DNA of 64,000 nucleotides. Source: Heterodera schachtii. Lineage: Eukaryota > Nematoda > Chromadorea > Rhabditida > Heteroderidae. The translations under genes were made by a program, and so were the position numbers. The notes under the pieces are model-generated. The model did no database searches, was not told where the DNA came from, and worked only from the letters and a program-made list of their open reading frames with translations. How positions within the stretch are numbered: the first letter of the stretch is position 1; each line of letters starts with the position of its first letter. The stretch is taken from the NCBI GenBank assembly GCA_023374025.1, contig SIJG01000016.1, forward strand, positions 1,220,642-1,284,641, written 5' to 3'. This document shows positions 45,191 to 56,018 of this stretch, one piece after another.

Positions 45191-46309
45191 TTTGCGGTAT
45201 TATGCATCCAAAAAGTACTTTTTGACCTCTTTATATACCCATAAAAAACAAAAAAATAGAATTTTGTAATTTTCGACACTTTCTCGTTTTAAGCAGCAAA
45301 ATTTAAACAAAAGGCAACAATAAAAGCACGAAATCAGTGACCCATAAAACCGCCCAAAACATTCACGACTTTTTCGAACAAAACTTTTCTCCAAAAAAAG
45401 GGTGACCATTGTCAGTAATTGTTAGAAATTGTCAGTAATTGTTAGAATTCGGGTTTGATGTTCGAAATTGGTGCAAATAAAATGTCATATTCGTGATCAG
45501 CTGCCCCAAAAACAGTTGAGTGCATGGCACAATCGCTCAAAACGAGATTTTTGCCCCCGTGGTGAGTCGTTCCACAAAAAAGCTCAGTGATTGATAAAAT
45601 TAAATAAATCAATTTAATTATTCGATTCACAAAAACACGGTGCCGTCCGGTTAACCCTAATGTACGACGAGACGCAAGTCATTTTCAAATTTTTTAATTT
45701 TTCAATTTTTGACATCACTTCTCGCCAATTTTCTCCATTTGTAGTAGACATAGCCGGACGCCATTGATACCGCTTTGTAGAGCTCATCGAGCTGTACAAA
45801 AAAGCCGCTGGTACCGGCACGCTTAGCCTGGGTTGGCCACCGACAAGGGTCGGGGGCGAGGCTGAGGGCCCTCCGGCAGGTGTGCCCGACCCCTGACGGG
45901 CTCCAAGCGAATGGATCAAGAAACGGACCCGGCCTGGGAGATAGCCCTTGAAAAACTGAACAAAAAATGGTTCTTAACCGCGCTGGTCCGTGTTCTGGAT
46001 CAGGCACTTTTGGTGCCCCGAAAGGGGTGTGATAGGCTTCCGGAAAATGGCCAATCAATCACTGAGCTTTTTTGTGGAACGCCCACACTGAGCTTTTTTG
46101 TGGAACGACCTAGCACCTTTTGCCCCTTTTTATGGGCCAATGATCCCGACTTTTACCTATATTGTATTTCTGAGAAACTAAAAAAAACTTGAAAAGTTAC
46201 TAAAAATTTTTATTTCATTTAAACCACTAATTAGAATTCGAAAAAATTCGAAACACATAAGCATCGTCCTATGTAATATGCACATTTCAAAATGCATTTG
46301 AATTCTTTA
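45191..46309. other. Spacer end with inverted GTTCCACAAAAAAGCTC repeats
   Basis: CGTTCCACAAAAAAGCTCAG at about 45568 and its inverse at about 46064 (repeated at about 46089) flank about 470 bp. The centre (45820-46040) is GC-rich with CGGGGGCGAGGCTGAGGGCC. No gene supported; overlapping minus-strand open frames lack recognisable motifs. Confidence 0.45.
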
Positions 46310-46524
46310 AGTCCCCTCCACGCGGAGGGGACAGTCCAAAAATTTTACTTCAAAAACCCAATATCTAAACGGAGGGATAGATTATGAAAACACAAACAAA
46401 AAAGCGTTCTTTTGTAAAAATATATAATTTATGGGATGGAAAAAGGGGGAGAAAAGGGAAGATTCGAACAATATTCTCTAACTATTATTTTGTTTCTTTT
46501 CTTTTCCGGATTGTACATGTGCAT

Positions 46525-47499
46525 CAGGGCTGGCCGTGATCACGGATCACGGGAATCACGGGGGTTTTGGGGTGCCGTGATCACGGATCACGGCTCACGG
46601 ATTTTTTCAAATTTTCCGTGATTTTGATCCGTGATTGGCATATATATAAGGAATTTTTATTGAGACGAAAATAGGAAATTGGTGTGAAGAGAGAAAGTTT
46701 TTGAGAAAAAATTAAATAAATAAATTCATTTTTGTTAAGCAACTATCTGTGCATATATTAGTCTAGTGGTTAAGCCTTCTGTCTTCCATTGTTTGTCCCT
46801 TGGGTTCAATTTCCCTTTGTGACAGTACATTTTTCATATTTTTTTAAATTAGTTTAATTGAAATTTAATTAAAAATAAACTCTTTTACATTAAAATTATT
46901 TTTAGTTATTTTTTAAAACAACATAAAACCCATAAATTAATAAATGATTAGACATTTTTTGGACAAAATCTGTTAATAAATTCACTCAAAAATTCAAAAT
47001 TTTTCACGGTGGCTCCTATCGGCACCGCCGGACCCCAATTTTACCTTATTTTTTTGAAACTTTGACCCCAAATGGCAAAAAATAGCCCTTTATTTTCCAT
47101 TGGTTCAAAAACGTAAATTTGTTCATTTTTTGGAAAAAATCTGCTAAGAAATCGCATTAAAAATAAAAAAAAATTTCACGGCGGTACCTATTGGCACCAC
47201 CTGTTCTGCCCCCTGGTACTCGAAGTTTTTTGGAAAAAGCACACCGCAAAAAAAACGTTTACCTATATGGTTTGGTTTCTTTAAAATATCTTTTGGGAAT
47301 TTTTCCAGCGAATAAATTCCGTTTTTTAAAATAAAATAAAAAAATCATTAGAAAATTTTTTTTATAATCACGGATCACGGGAATCACGGGCTTTTTGGGG
47401 TGCCGTGATCACGGTTCACGGCTCACGGATTTTTTTGGAAGCCCCGTGATCACGGCTCACGGATTTCCGTGATTGGAAATTCAATCACGGCCAACCCTG
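46525..47499. mobile_element. Non-autonomous hAT-like element, 975 bp
   Basis: Termini CAGGGCTGGCCGTGATCACG (left) and AATCACGGCCAACCCTG (right) are inverted. Identical 8-bp flanks ATGTGCAT lie at 46517-46524 and 47500-47507. The subterminal regions are dense in ATCACGG repeats. No transposase. The left arm of the inverted duplication lacks it at the matching site near 18160, so it inserted after the duplication. It contains a tRNA-like stretch at about 46759-46815. Confidence 0.85.
46755..46830 (+). repeat. tRNA-like (SINE-type) sequence inside hAT element
   Basis: TAGTCTAGTGGTTAAG resembles a pol III A box and, about 30 bp later, GGGTTCAATTTCC resembles a B box. The acceptor stem does not pair convincingly, so this is a tRNA-derived relic rather than a functional tRNA. 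Confidence 0.45.
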
Positions 47500-48170
47500 A
47501 TGTGCATGCGCTATTTTCCTGTTTTTCTTTCTCTGCTCTGCCATACAAAAAAGTTTCTATTTCTAGAATTTGAGTATAAAACTGGTCAACATTCTCTTTT
47601 CTAGCCATTATTGGCTAAGCAATTCAAATTTAGTAAAAGTTTTTTGAAAATGAAAAAGAAATGAGTGCCCATAAATCCATAAACTTTTTGACCACTGATT
47701 CGTGAAGTGCGTACGTTACGTACGCTGTTTTTGCTATTTTACTGCATTTTGACCAAAAATTAGGAATTGAAGCGGACCAAACAGCGCCGAACTCGGCATT
47801 TTTTGGGGGAAATGCCGTGTTTTTGGTGTCAGATGGGAACACTTGTCTTAGATTTTCAAAAAATAGAATGAATGCCAATTCATAATTTCGATAATCAAAA
47901 GCACTTTTTTGAAGCGCCGTTTTGTAGCGAAAAAGTCAAATTTTATAAGGGCGAATCGAATTTTAAACACACAAATGGCACGGGTTAATTATTGTTTATT
48001 ACACACATACAATTATGTACAAGTACAAGTTACAAGTAATACATACGCAACAATTTGGATTAATCCAATATAATACACAAATATGAGTATGTCCAATATG
48101 AATTTCCATGGCAATTCATCTCTCATCATCCGTCTGCTTCTTCTTCTGCTGCTGTTGTGCTCATCAATCA

Positions 48171-49392
48171 CTAGGCTCCCAAGTCGCGCTTCAGGTCCTT
48201 CAGAAGTTTGAGGCTGCTGCTGTGGTATTCGATCTGTGTCGCCACGAACTGCACCAATTGTTCAGCCTGACGATCCTGGAAAAGAATTGAAATTTGGTCA
48301 AAATTTTTTTTCGGGGTGTGAAATTCTCACCACGGCCGTTTGAAGAGCTTCCAACGCAGTGCTGATGGTCTCCAGTTGGGTGTCAAATTCGTCTTGGGCT
48401 TTGCGCAGCTCTGCCTCAACCTGAAAAAAACAGTGAAATTGGTCAATGGTTGAAAAATGGAGCCCGGCGACGAAATGAACACACGACGTACAGCGGGTTT
48501 TTTGTCGTCCGAGGCGCGCTTCCAACGGCTTTTTGTCGCGTCCAAATCCAACCGTTTCTTGTTCAACACGCTGCGTTCCTTCTGCAAATGGAAAGGGACG
48601 GATTTGGATTAAAAATTGTTGGAAATTGAGTAAAAAAAATGCAAAAATCCACGCCTGGACGGTGCGCAGTTCGTTCTCCAGGAGGTGCCGGAGGCTTGCC
48701 AAGGTTTGCGCGGTGACGGATTGGATGAGTTGTCGTTCCCCCGCTGCCATTTTGGACTCCGTCTGTGACACCTTCAGCAGAATGGCTGAAAAGCAACATA
48801 AAAGGCAATTAGTGGGGTTAATTAAATTGAGCATTTCCGATTCAAATTCTCTCACCTCCGAAGGTCGACTCGGCGCCCACCGCTTTCGATGCTGCTTCCT
48901 GAAATTTTGGTGGGCATTAAAAATGTGTTGTGAATGCCAAAAACCACACCTTCATCGCCTCCCCAAGACCGTCCAGCGTGTTCTGTCGGCCGGATTTGTC
49001 CTTTCGCGGGTCCAGCGCTCGGACTGCTGAAAATTGGGGGAAAAAATAAATGTTTTCCTCCAAAAATTGCAAATTCCAAGTGTCCACCAGGGTTAGGCTG
49101 CAGGTACACCTCGATGGCATGCACCAGCTTCTTCATGTGCTCCTCCGTCTTGTCTGTCTTGGTCAGCAGTCCCTCAAGCTCGGCGCCTGAAGGGGAAAAA
49201 AAAATTTTTTTTTTTTTGATTTTTGGAAATCCAAAAATGCCCTCCTTACCGATTTCGGTCTTCTCCGCGCTCAGGATGATCTCCGCCGACTTCTGAAATG
49301 TGCAGGGATGGCATTTTTTAAAATTGATTGCCCAGAATCCGTCCTTTTTTTACCTGCCGTGCACGGCTCGCAAGTCTTTTGAGGGCGTCCAT
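48171..49392 (-). CDS. Endophilin-B-like BAR domain protein (right copy)
   Basis: Mirror copy of 16340-17558 with the same nine-exon structure, ATG at 49392 and TAG at 48171. Exons read KSAEIILSAEKTEIG, AELEGLLTKTDKTEEHMKK, EVYLQPNP, AGERQLIQSVTAQTL, ERSVLNKKRLDLD, EAELRKAQDEFDTQLE and QAEQLVQFVAAQIEYHS, ending GA. All frames are preserved and the GC donor after TVQ is kept. Changes from the left copy are few and mostly in introns. Again no SH3 domain. Either two functional paralogues or two haplotypes assembled in inverted order. Confidence 0.85.
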
Positions 49393-49861
49393 TTTGAAGT
49401 GCGCGCGGGTGCCAACCGATGAAGGATTGATGAACAATAAATGCAGACGTTGGACGAGACTTGGAGACGAACAAATATTTGTTGTAAAGAATAGGGAATT
49501 GTTGAAGTGAAGAAAACGCATAAAATTTTCCATTTTTATACAAAAAAATTTTCCCTGAAATTTGTATTTGACATTTTTTTGAACAAAAAAAGCGATTCGT
49601 GTCAATTAGTGTTAGCCGTAAAATTAATAAGCATATAGCATTAAGTTAAACGTCAAGCCATCCCTGTTTAATTGACCTCCCCGTTTATTAAAATGATCAA
49701 CCCAACGCATTAATTAAACAGGCAATTTTCAATTAGTGCCGCCGATTAATTACCCATTTTTTGTCTTTACGCCTTTATAAATAGAGACGGAATGAACTCT
49801 CATTTTCATTCTCTCTGTAATCATTCAACAATTGTATTGTTGTTCTGCAATTATTATTATA

Positions 49862-51635
49862 ATGTGTTTCTGCCGGAAGAAGAAAGGGAAGCGACAGAGT
49901 TCGCCTGAGTACACCAAAGTGGTGAGTTGTTTTTTGTGCTCTATTCCAGTTTACATGACCATAAAATAATTTGACAATTTTAATGCATCCTAACTTTTTA
50001 GAAGCATCTAAATTAAACATTCTTGGTATCTTAGTTTACGAATGTTGAAAAAAATTCACCCAAAATTCAATAACAAAAGTTATGATCCATTAAAGTTGTC
50101 AAATTATTTTATGGTCGTGTAAACTGCAATAGCGCCGTTTTTTGTCATTTAATCATTTTGCTTATTTTCGATTAACTCTTCTTCTCCTTTAAGATGCCCA
50201 TTTCTCCAACAACGCCTCCTTATTCACCGCCCAAGAAGCCTGATAATGCCACATTATCGCCCCTCGAGCAGAAGCCAGAAGATAAATCGCTGCTTACGAA
50301 GAAATCGAAGGCAAAATCTCCGTTCAAGAAGAAGGCTGGCACGAAACCTTCGATGAAGAAGAAAGCTGGCGCCAAAACACCGTTCAAGAAGAAGAAGCTT
50401 GGCACGAAACCTTCGCTGAAGAAGAAGGCTGGCGCTAAAACACCACTCAAGAAGGAGCCGGAGGACAAATCGCCGCTTAAGAAGGAGCCGGAGGACAAAT
50501 CGCCGCTTAAGAAGGAGCCGGAGGACAAATCGCCGCTTAAGAAGGAGCCGGAGGACAAATCGCCGCTCCAGAAGAAACTGGAAGATAAATGGCCACCCAA
50601 GAAGCCCGACTTTTCTTCACCGTCCAAGAAGCCCGTTCCTCTGCCACGTGCTGCTGCAACGGGTGCCAAAGTGAGTTTTCCGCAATGGCAATTTTCTGTG
50701 GCGTCTTGTCTACTAATTACAAACACAATTAAGACTGCTGCCGCTGCTTCTCGTCAACCGATCAAAAAAGGCGCCGCCGCTGCATCGCCTCTCAAAAAGC
50801 ATGCTCTTCCACTGCGTCCACTTTCGCCGGCGGGCAAACGACCGGCTCCTCATCCTCCTCAACGTCCACTAACAGCAGCGAAAGTGAAAACTGATGCTTC
50901 TCATTTATGCCGTACTTTTTTTAATCGCAACAATGTTTTAGCCTGTTGTTGCTCCTCTGCGTCCTCCGTCGCCAGCAGTTCATGGGCAAGCAGTTCATCA
51001 ACCTGTCCAGCATGGTCCATTCCATCAACCTGTTCATCCTCCTTATGCACCGCCTCATCAGCAGCAGCAAATTCATCCTCGTTATTCACCGCCACAACCT
51101 TTGCCATTCCAAATGCCGGCTATGCCAACAATTGCGACTGGTGGTGGACCGTTGTTCCAAGTCAACGTGCAACGCAAAGAGAAGCCGACACCGCAGCCTG
51201 TTGCACCGTTACGTGCTGGTGTGAAGCCAATTCCGCTACAAAAGCCAGTGAAAGCTGATGATGAGGAGGAGCAGAACGCTGAGGAGGAGGATGACATGTA
51301 CAGCCCAAAACAGCAACAACCATTGGACCATGGGAAACCGAAGAACGCACTTGACGAAGATGACATTTACAATGTGCCGGACGCACTGAAAAGCGACCAT
51401 GGCAGAGGCGACGCGCAACAGAATCGTGGAACGACGACACCGAACAATGCCCTTGACGAAGATGACATTTACAATGTGCCGGACGCACTGAAAAGCGACC
51501 ATGGCGAAGGCGGCGCGCAACAGATGGGTGCAGCCGAAGAATGATGTCGACGGGGATGACCTGTACAACGTGCCGAACACAACGAAGGACAGTACAGACG
51601 ACGATGACTTGTACAGAGTGCCGAAATCATATTAA
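49862..51635 (+). CDS. Basic/proline-rich DDxYxVP repeat protein (right copy, frameshifted)
   Basis: Mirror of the 14139-15870 gene: exons 49862-49921, 50194-50670, 50734-50883 and 50942 onward. Differences: residue 4 is Cys (MCFCRKKKG); there are four KKEPEDKSPL units instead of three; one extra Ala in PRAAATGAK. An extra G near 51532 (GGTGCAGCCGAAG against GGTGCACCGAAG in the left copy and at 56168) shifts the frame, so translation stops at 51544 after QQMGAAEE and the last two YxVP motifs are lost. The original frame would end at 51635. The 3' part is duplicated beyond the LINE (56019 onward) without the extra G. Probably a recent C-terminal truncation, or a sequencing error. Confidence 0.7.
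49947..50126. mobile_element. Palindromic MITE-like element in gene b intron 1 (right)
   Basis: Reverse-complement counterpart of 15606-15785, in the same intron. Ends CAGTTTACATGACC and GGTCGTGTAAACTG. Confidence 0.7.
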
Positions 51636-52149
51636 TGTTGTAACGTGTGTCTATGTATGTATATAAAAGTGCCGGCCCCTGCTTTATTGTGTCTATTGTA
51701 TATATATTTTATGTAAATGTTGTTTGGTTGTGATTGTACCATTACGTTTGGTTGTGATTGTACCATTACGTTTTCACATAAAAATTTGTATTTGTTTGTT
51801 CCATGTACCAAATGAAATCACGCAGAAACAAAATTAAATAATTACAATAAATCGTTTTTTCCTACCAAATTTTGTAAGACACAAACAATTTACGTGGCCA
51901 CTGTTTTTGCAAATCTGTTTACAAAACTGATGCTGATCATTGGCCAAAAAATGTCTTACACCAGATCACTTCTGGTGATCGGCTGGGCACTTGCGAGATC
52001 GATTTGACTTATTTTAGTTTTCGAATTGTACAATAATTGTCGGGATTGAATATTTATTGTAGCATATGATGACTCAAATCTTTTTGAAATTTAAAGGTCA
52101 TCCATCAGAGGTCGAACAGTGCGTTTCCATTTTTATACACGACATTTAT
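51382..52149. repeat. 768-bp direct repeat, copy 1 (LINE 3' flank)
   Basis: Runs from CGCACTGAAAAGCGACC to CACGACATTTAT and recurs at 56019-56785 on the other side of the LINE. The only length difference I see is the extra G near 51532. It covers the 3' end of gene b and its downstream flank. Confidence 0.9.
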
Positions 52150-52345
52150 TTTAATTTAATTTAATTTATTCAGCAAGAAAAATAAGTCACAGAAGGGCGG
52201 GGACCACTTACTCTGTAACTATCGAAATTGTAGTGATCAGAGCAAGTGAATAAAGAAAACAAACAATAAAATAAAAAATAAAAACAATGTGTCAAACAAA
52301 TTACATAAATGAATTAATGTCAATTATGGTAATCCCTCCGAACTT

Positions 52346-55198
52346 TTACATTTGGTGCATTGGTATAATATTTAAAAGTTTCTTAAATGTATTAATCGAA
52401 TTTGTTGCTAATATTGTTTTATCAAGAGAATTCCAACTTTTAACTGATCGATTTACGAAGGACATGGATGATTTTTTAGATTGAAACTTGGAATTTAAAC
52501 GAGAAAATGATTTATTCCTAGTATTTAAGTTAGTGCGTTTAAACATAGAAGTTGGATCTAGGTGGGTGAGACCATGAATTATTTTATATGTTGTAAGAAT
52601 ATCAAAAATTTTTCTTCGTTTTTCAAGAGTTGGTAATTTAAAAAGTTCAAGCCTTTGTCCATAAGGAATATATGGCAAATTACATTTTCTTAAAGCTATA
52701 CGAGTAAAATATTTTTGGCATTTTTCAATTTTATTAATGTGAATTTTTAACTGAGGGTTCCATGCCTCAGGGGCATATTCAAGAAGAGGACGGATATACG
52801 AGATAAAAATGTTTTTCCATATTGAAATTCTTTTTGACTTAATAATCCGAAATAAAAATCGCATTCTACCGTAAGCATTTCTAGTTACGGTATTTATATG
52901 TTCAGTAAATTTAAGTTTATTGTCGATAAGAATACCCAGGTCTCGAATGGTGTCTACTTCAAAAATTGTGTTGTTATTTATTTTATATTGTTCTCTAGGG
53001 TTATTTTTGCCCAAGTACAAAACAAAAGTTTTGTTAATAGAAATGTCGATACACCATTCGTTAGACCAATTGGACAATTGCCTCAGAGCTTCGTGCATTA
53101 ACACTCTGTCAGTTTTAGTTCTATGTATTGAATACAATTTGACATCATCTGCATAAAGTTTGATAAAAATTCCTTTCGGAATTTTTTCAGGTAAATCATT
53201 AATATAGATAAGAAACAAAATAGGTCCAAGTACAGAGCCCTGGGGGACGCCAGAGCACATTTTGTATTCGGAAGAAAACGAATTTTCAACACGAACTAAA
53301 AAGGAGCGATTGGCCAAAAAATCAGAAATCCAATTAAGGATTTTACCTCTAATGCCAATTTTATGAACCTTATATAAAAGTAAGCTATGGGGAATAACAT
53401 CGAAAGCTTTACGAAAATCAATATAAACACAGTCAATATTTTTTCCATTGTAAATACCGTCAAACCAATTTTCAAGAGTTAAAATAAGTTGGGTAACAGT
53501 AGAGCGACCCTTAACAAAACCAAATTGGTGTACTGAGATTAGATCGTGTTTTAAAAGAAAGCTGGTAATTGCCCTGACAACAAATTTTTCAAAAATTTTA
53601 CACAGTGAACATGTGAGGGCAATTGGTCTATAATTGGTGGGACAACTTTTATCCCCTTTTTTAAAGAGGGGAATTATTATAGATTTTTTCCATATGGTCG
53701 GTAATTTTCCAGTGTCAAGTGAAATTCTGAAAAGTTCAGTAACATAAGGTGCAAAAGATAGGAAACAATTTTTTAATAACTTGAAATTTATACCATCCGG
53801 TGAAGTATTATTTTTATTTGGTAAAGATCTAAGGACCCGGCCAACATCAACAACATTAAATTCAATATCATTAATTACAGGAGAGTGATTCAAAAAGTCA
53901 AAAGGTACAGACTTAGAATTATATAAAAAATGTTCAGAAAAAATTTTTGCAAAAATTTCAGCTTTTTGATCAGGAGAAAAAATAACTGAGTTATCATAGT
54001 TTAAGGTTGGAATTTTTTCTTCGCATTTAATATATTTTCTTAGGTACGAAAATAATTTATTCTTGCCACCGGATAGTATTTTATTTTCGCGTTTACCAAG
54101 AAAATTTCTAGTTTGGATCTTAATATGAAGTGAGATACTTTTATATAAGTGTTCATATTTGGCTTTGTCTCGTTTCATTAGTCTAAATAGTCTGGCCTTC
54201 TCTTTAATAGATGCTAATAAGTGCGCTGGATATGAAGGTTTAGACTTATTCAAAAATTTTGTTTCAGGGATATTAATTCTAAAATTTTCCAAAATTAAGT
54301 CAGTGAAAACTTTGTATTTGTCCTCCATAGTGTAGAAATGTTGTAATAGTTGTGGTAAATAGGAGGACAAATACATATTAAATAAATTTATATTAGTATT
54401 TGTGTATTTTCTAAATGTTGTAAATTTTAATTTGTGTTTAGGTTTTAGAAAATTAATTTTAAATAAAACGGCGGAGTGATCTGAGTCAAAAAGTCCACCT
54501 TCAACGCTAGCAGCACTTATTAAGTCTTTATTTGTACATAAAACAAGATCAAGAAATGATTCGCCTCTAGTTGGATCAGTAATGCAGGATGTCAAATTGT
54601 ATTTGTTATAAAAACTATAAAACAAATGTCCCATTTTACTGATTGGGACTAAATTTTCCTTGTTAATTTTTAAATCCTTAGATCCAAAATTAAAGTCACC
54701 GAGAATTATACAATTCTCTGTAACATAATTATCCAAAAAATTAAAAAGTGCCTTAGTTTTACTAAAACTGACAGAGGGGGGCCTATAAATTAAAATAAAA
54801 TTTAAGGATTTTGATTTTGGTAGTTGTAAAATTAGAATTTCACAGCCATATTTAGATTCAGAAAGTTTTATAAAAAATTGCAGATTATTTTTAAAAATGA
54901 GGGCAACACCTCCACCCTTTCGGCCAGTCCTATTGGTAAAAAGAATGGTATATTTTTCCAAAAAATTAGAATGAAAAGGAAAGTTAACACCATCCGAACC
55001 CCATGTTTCGGTTAAAAACAAAAAATCTAAATTTAAAGATTCAAAAACCTGTTCAATTTGGTTGCATTTATTTTGTATTGACCTAATATTGACCAAAGCA
55101 CCATGAATATCATTAAAAGTTCGGGGAGGGACAAAATTTGTGAGAGCACCACCATTTAGCAAAGTCATTTTGGAAGTGGTTGCTTTGGTGGTCCCCAC
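52346..55198 (-). CDS. LINE ORF2: endonuclease-reverse transcriptase
   Basis: 950 residues. The N-terminal third is an APE-like endonuclease: NIRSIQNKCNQIEQ, LFLTETWGSD, GRKGGGVALIF, YRPPSVSF, ILGDFNFGS, SDHSAVLF. The reverse transcriptase follows: KKGDKSCPTNYRPIALTCSL, HQFGFVKGRSTVTQL, YIDFRKAFDVIPHSLLL, CSGVPQGSVLGPILFLIYIN, and the catalytic YADDVKLY. The C-terminus has SYIRPLLEYAPEAWNP, common in CR1/jockey-type elements. No frameshift or stop. The product copies LINE RNA at nicked DNA. It starts six bases after the ORF1 stop, suggesting termination-reinitiation. Confidence 0.95.
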   Translation of the reverse strand: MGTTKATTSKMTLLNGGALTNFVPPRTFNDIHGALVNIRSIQNKCNQIEQVFESLNLDFLFLTETWGSDGVNFPFHSNFLEKYTILFTNRTGRKGGGVALIFKNNLQFFIKLSESKYGCEILILQLPKSKSLNFILIYRPPSVSFSKTKALFNFLDNYVTENCIILGDFNFGSKDLKINKENLVPISKMGHLFYSFYNKYNLTSCITDPTRGESFLDLVLCTNKDLISAASVEGGLFDSDHSAVLFKINFLKPKHKLKFTTFRKYTNTNINLFNMYLSSYLPQLLQHFYTMEDKYKVFTDLILENFRINIPETKFLNKSKPSYPAHLLASIKEKARLFRLMKRDKAKYEHLYKSISLHIKIQTRNFLGKRENKILSGGKNKLFSYLRKYIKCEEKIPTLNYDNSVIFSPDQKAEIFAKIFSEHFLYNSKSVPFDFLNHSPVINDIEFNVVDVGRVLRSLPNKNNTSPDGINFKLLKNCFLSFAPYVTELFRISLDTGKLPTIWKKSIIIPLFKKGDKSCPTNYRPIALTCSLCKIFEKFVVRAITSFLLKHDLISVHQFGFVKGRSTVTQLILTLENWFDGIYNGKNIDCVYIDFRKAFDVIPHSLLLYKVHKIGIRGKILNWISDFLANRSFLVRVENSFSSEYKMCSGVPQGSVLGPILFLIYINDLPEKIPKGIFIKLYADDVKLYSIHRTKTDRVLMHEALRQLSNWSNEWCIDISINKTFVLYLGKNNPREQYKINNNTIFEVDTIRDLGILIDNKLKFTEHINTVTRNAYGRMRFLFRIIKSKRISIWKNIFISYIRPLLEYAPEAWNPQLKIHINKIEKCQKYFTRIALRKCNLPYIPYGQRLELFKLPTLEKRRKIFDILTTYKIIHGLTHLDPTSMFKRTNLNTRNKSFSRLNSKFQSKKSSMSFVNRSVKSWNSLDKTILATNSINTFKKLLNIIPMHQM

Positions 55199-55204
55199 AA
55201 ATTT

Positions 55205-56002
55205 TTATGAAAGAGCGGGGTCATTGAGATCAATGTTGAGGACAGAGAGCCCATCAAATGAATTGTCATTGCGAAATAGGGGGATTTGAGTCTTCAACAT
55301 CACATGAAAGGTGGCGTAAACGACAAAAGTCCCATGAACAGAGAACCTCGGGTTTTTGTTGAGTAGTGAGCACAGCTTAATCGCAGCACTTCGTTTCTTC
55401 AATTCTTCCCCGGACAGCGATTGGCGAATGAAGACAGTCGGCATTTGCGTTCTCAGTGCAGAGTCCTTTTTGCGCGCCATGAGGAGACATTTCCGAACAT
55501 GCGCACGGGTCGGAAGAACCAACTTCATTGGACGTGGGCGGGTGCCCAGTTTTCCCATGCGGTACTGTGTAATAGGAAGCGCTTCAACATCGCAAAGGTC
55601 CAAGATTTGCATGGCCGTACCTTTGTCGGCGGTGGCACGACCGGTGGGTGTTTTCTCCTGACTCTCCGGCAAGCCAATCACCACGAGTGAGTGCTGGCGT
55701 CTGTCTTCCTCCACCGCATCAGCTGCAGCACATTGTTGTTGGAGAAGTGAGGTCGTCGAACCAAGCAGAGTCGTGAGTTGTTTGATGAACAGCTTAGCAT
55801 ATGTTGGAATGGCATTGTCGGCATCGATTTCGGGCGGGATTTCCAGATTTGAGACGTCTTGAAGAAGCTTTTTGGCAGTGACTGTTGCGACGGGAGAAAA
55901 ATGGGTCGATGGGCGTTTGCGATATGTGTCGTCGTTTGTTTGAAGCTTTTGCTGGAGAGCTCCATGAATTTTTAAAAGATTAGGAATTGAAGTTGAATCC
56001 AT
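55205..56002 (-). CDS. LINE ORF1 protein
   Basis: 265 residues starting MDSTSIPNLLKIHG. An N-terminal Gln-rich segment and a likely short coiled region are followed by a conserved core HSLVVIGLPESQE, ITQYRMGKLGTRPRPMKLVL and FIRQSLSGEELKKR, matching the layout of ORF1 RNA-binding proteins in CR1-like LINEs (RRM-like with an RLG..RPRP motif). It would coat LINE RNA. No zinc knuckle seen. The frame is intact. Confidence 0.8.
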   Translation of the reverse strand: MDSTSIPNLLKIHGALQQKLQTNDDTYRKRPSTHFSPVATVTAKKLLQDVSNLEIPPEIDADNAIPTYAKLFIKQLTTLLGSTTSLLQQQCAAADAVEEDRRQHSLVVIGLPESQEKTPTGRATADKGTAMQILDLCDVEALPITQYRMGKLGTRPRPMKLVLPTRAHVRKCLLMARKKDSALRTQMPTVFIRQSLSGEELKKRSAAIKLCSLLNKNPRFSVHGTFVVYATFHVMLKTQIPLFRNDNSFDGLSVLNIDLNDPALS

Positions 56003-56018
56003 AGCTTAATTGGACTAT

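Larger units (their letters stand above)
52150..56018 (-). mobile_element. Two-ORF LINE (non-LTR retrotransposon), CR1/jockey-like
   Basis: About 3.87 kb on the minus strand: about 17 bp before ORF1, ORF1 (55205-56002), a six-base gap, ORF2 (52346-55198), a 3' UTR of about 195 bp and an A/T-rich tail of TTAAA-type repeats at 52150-52175. Both ORFs are open, so the copy is young. It is absent from the left arm of the inverted duplication. Unusually, it is flanked by direct repeats of about 767 bp rather than the short duplication expected from target-primed reverse transcription. Confidence 0.9.

Noticed and set aside
45614..46192. Overlapping frames in the GC-rich stretch near 45.9 kb
   Set aside because: GC content alone gives long frames on both strands; no family recognised.
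46755..46830. Functional tRNA gene
   Set aside because: A- and B-box-like sequences exist but the acceptor and anticodon stems do not pair convincingly; treated as a tRNA-derived relic.
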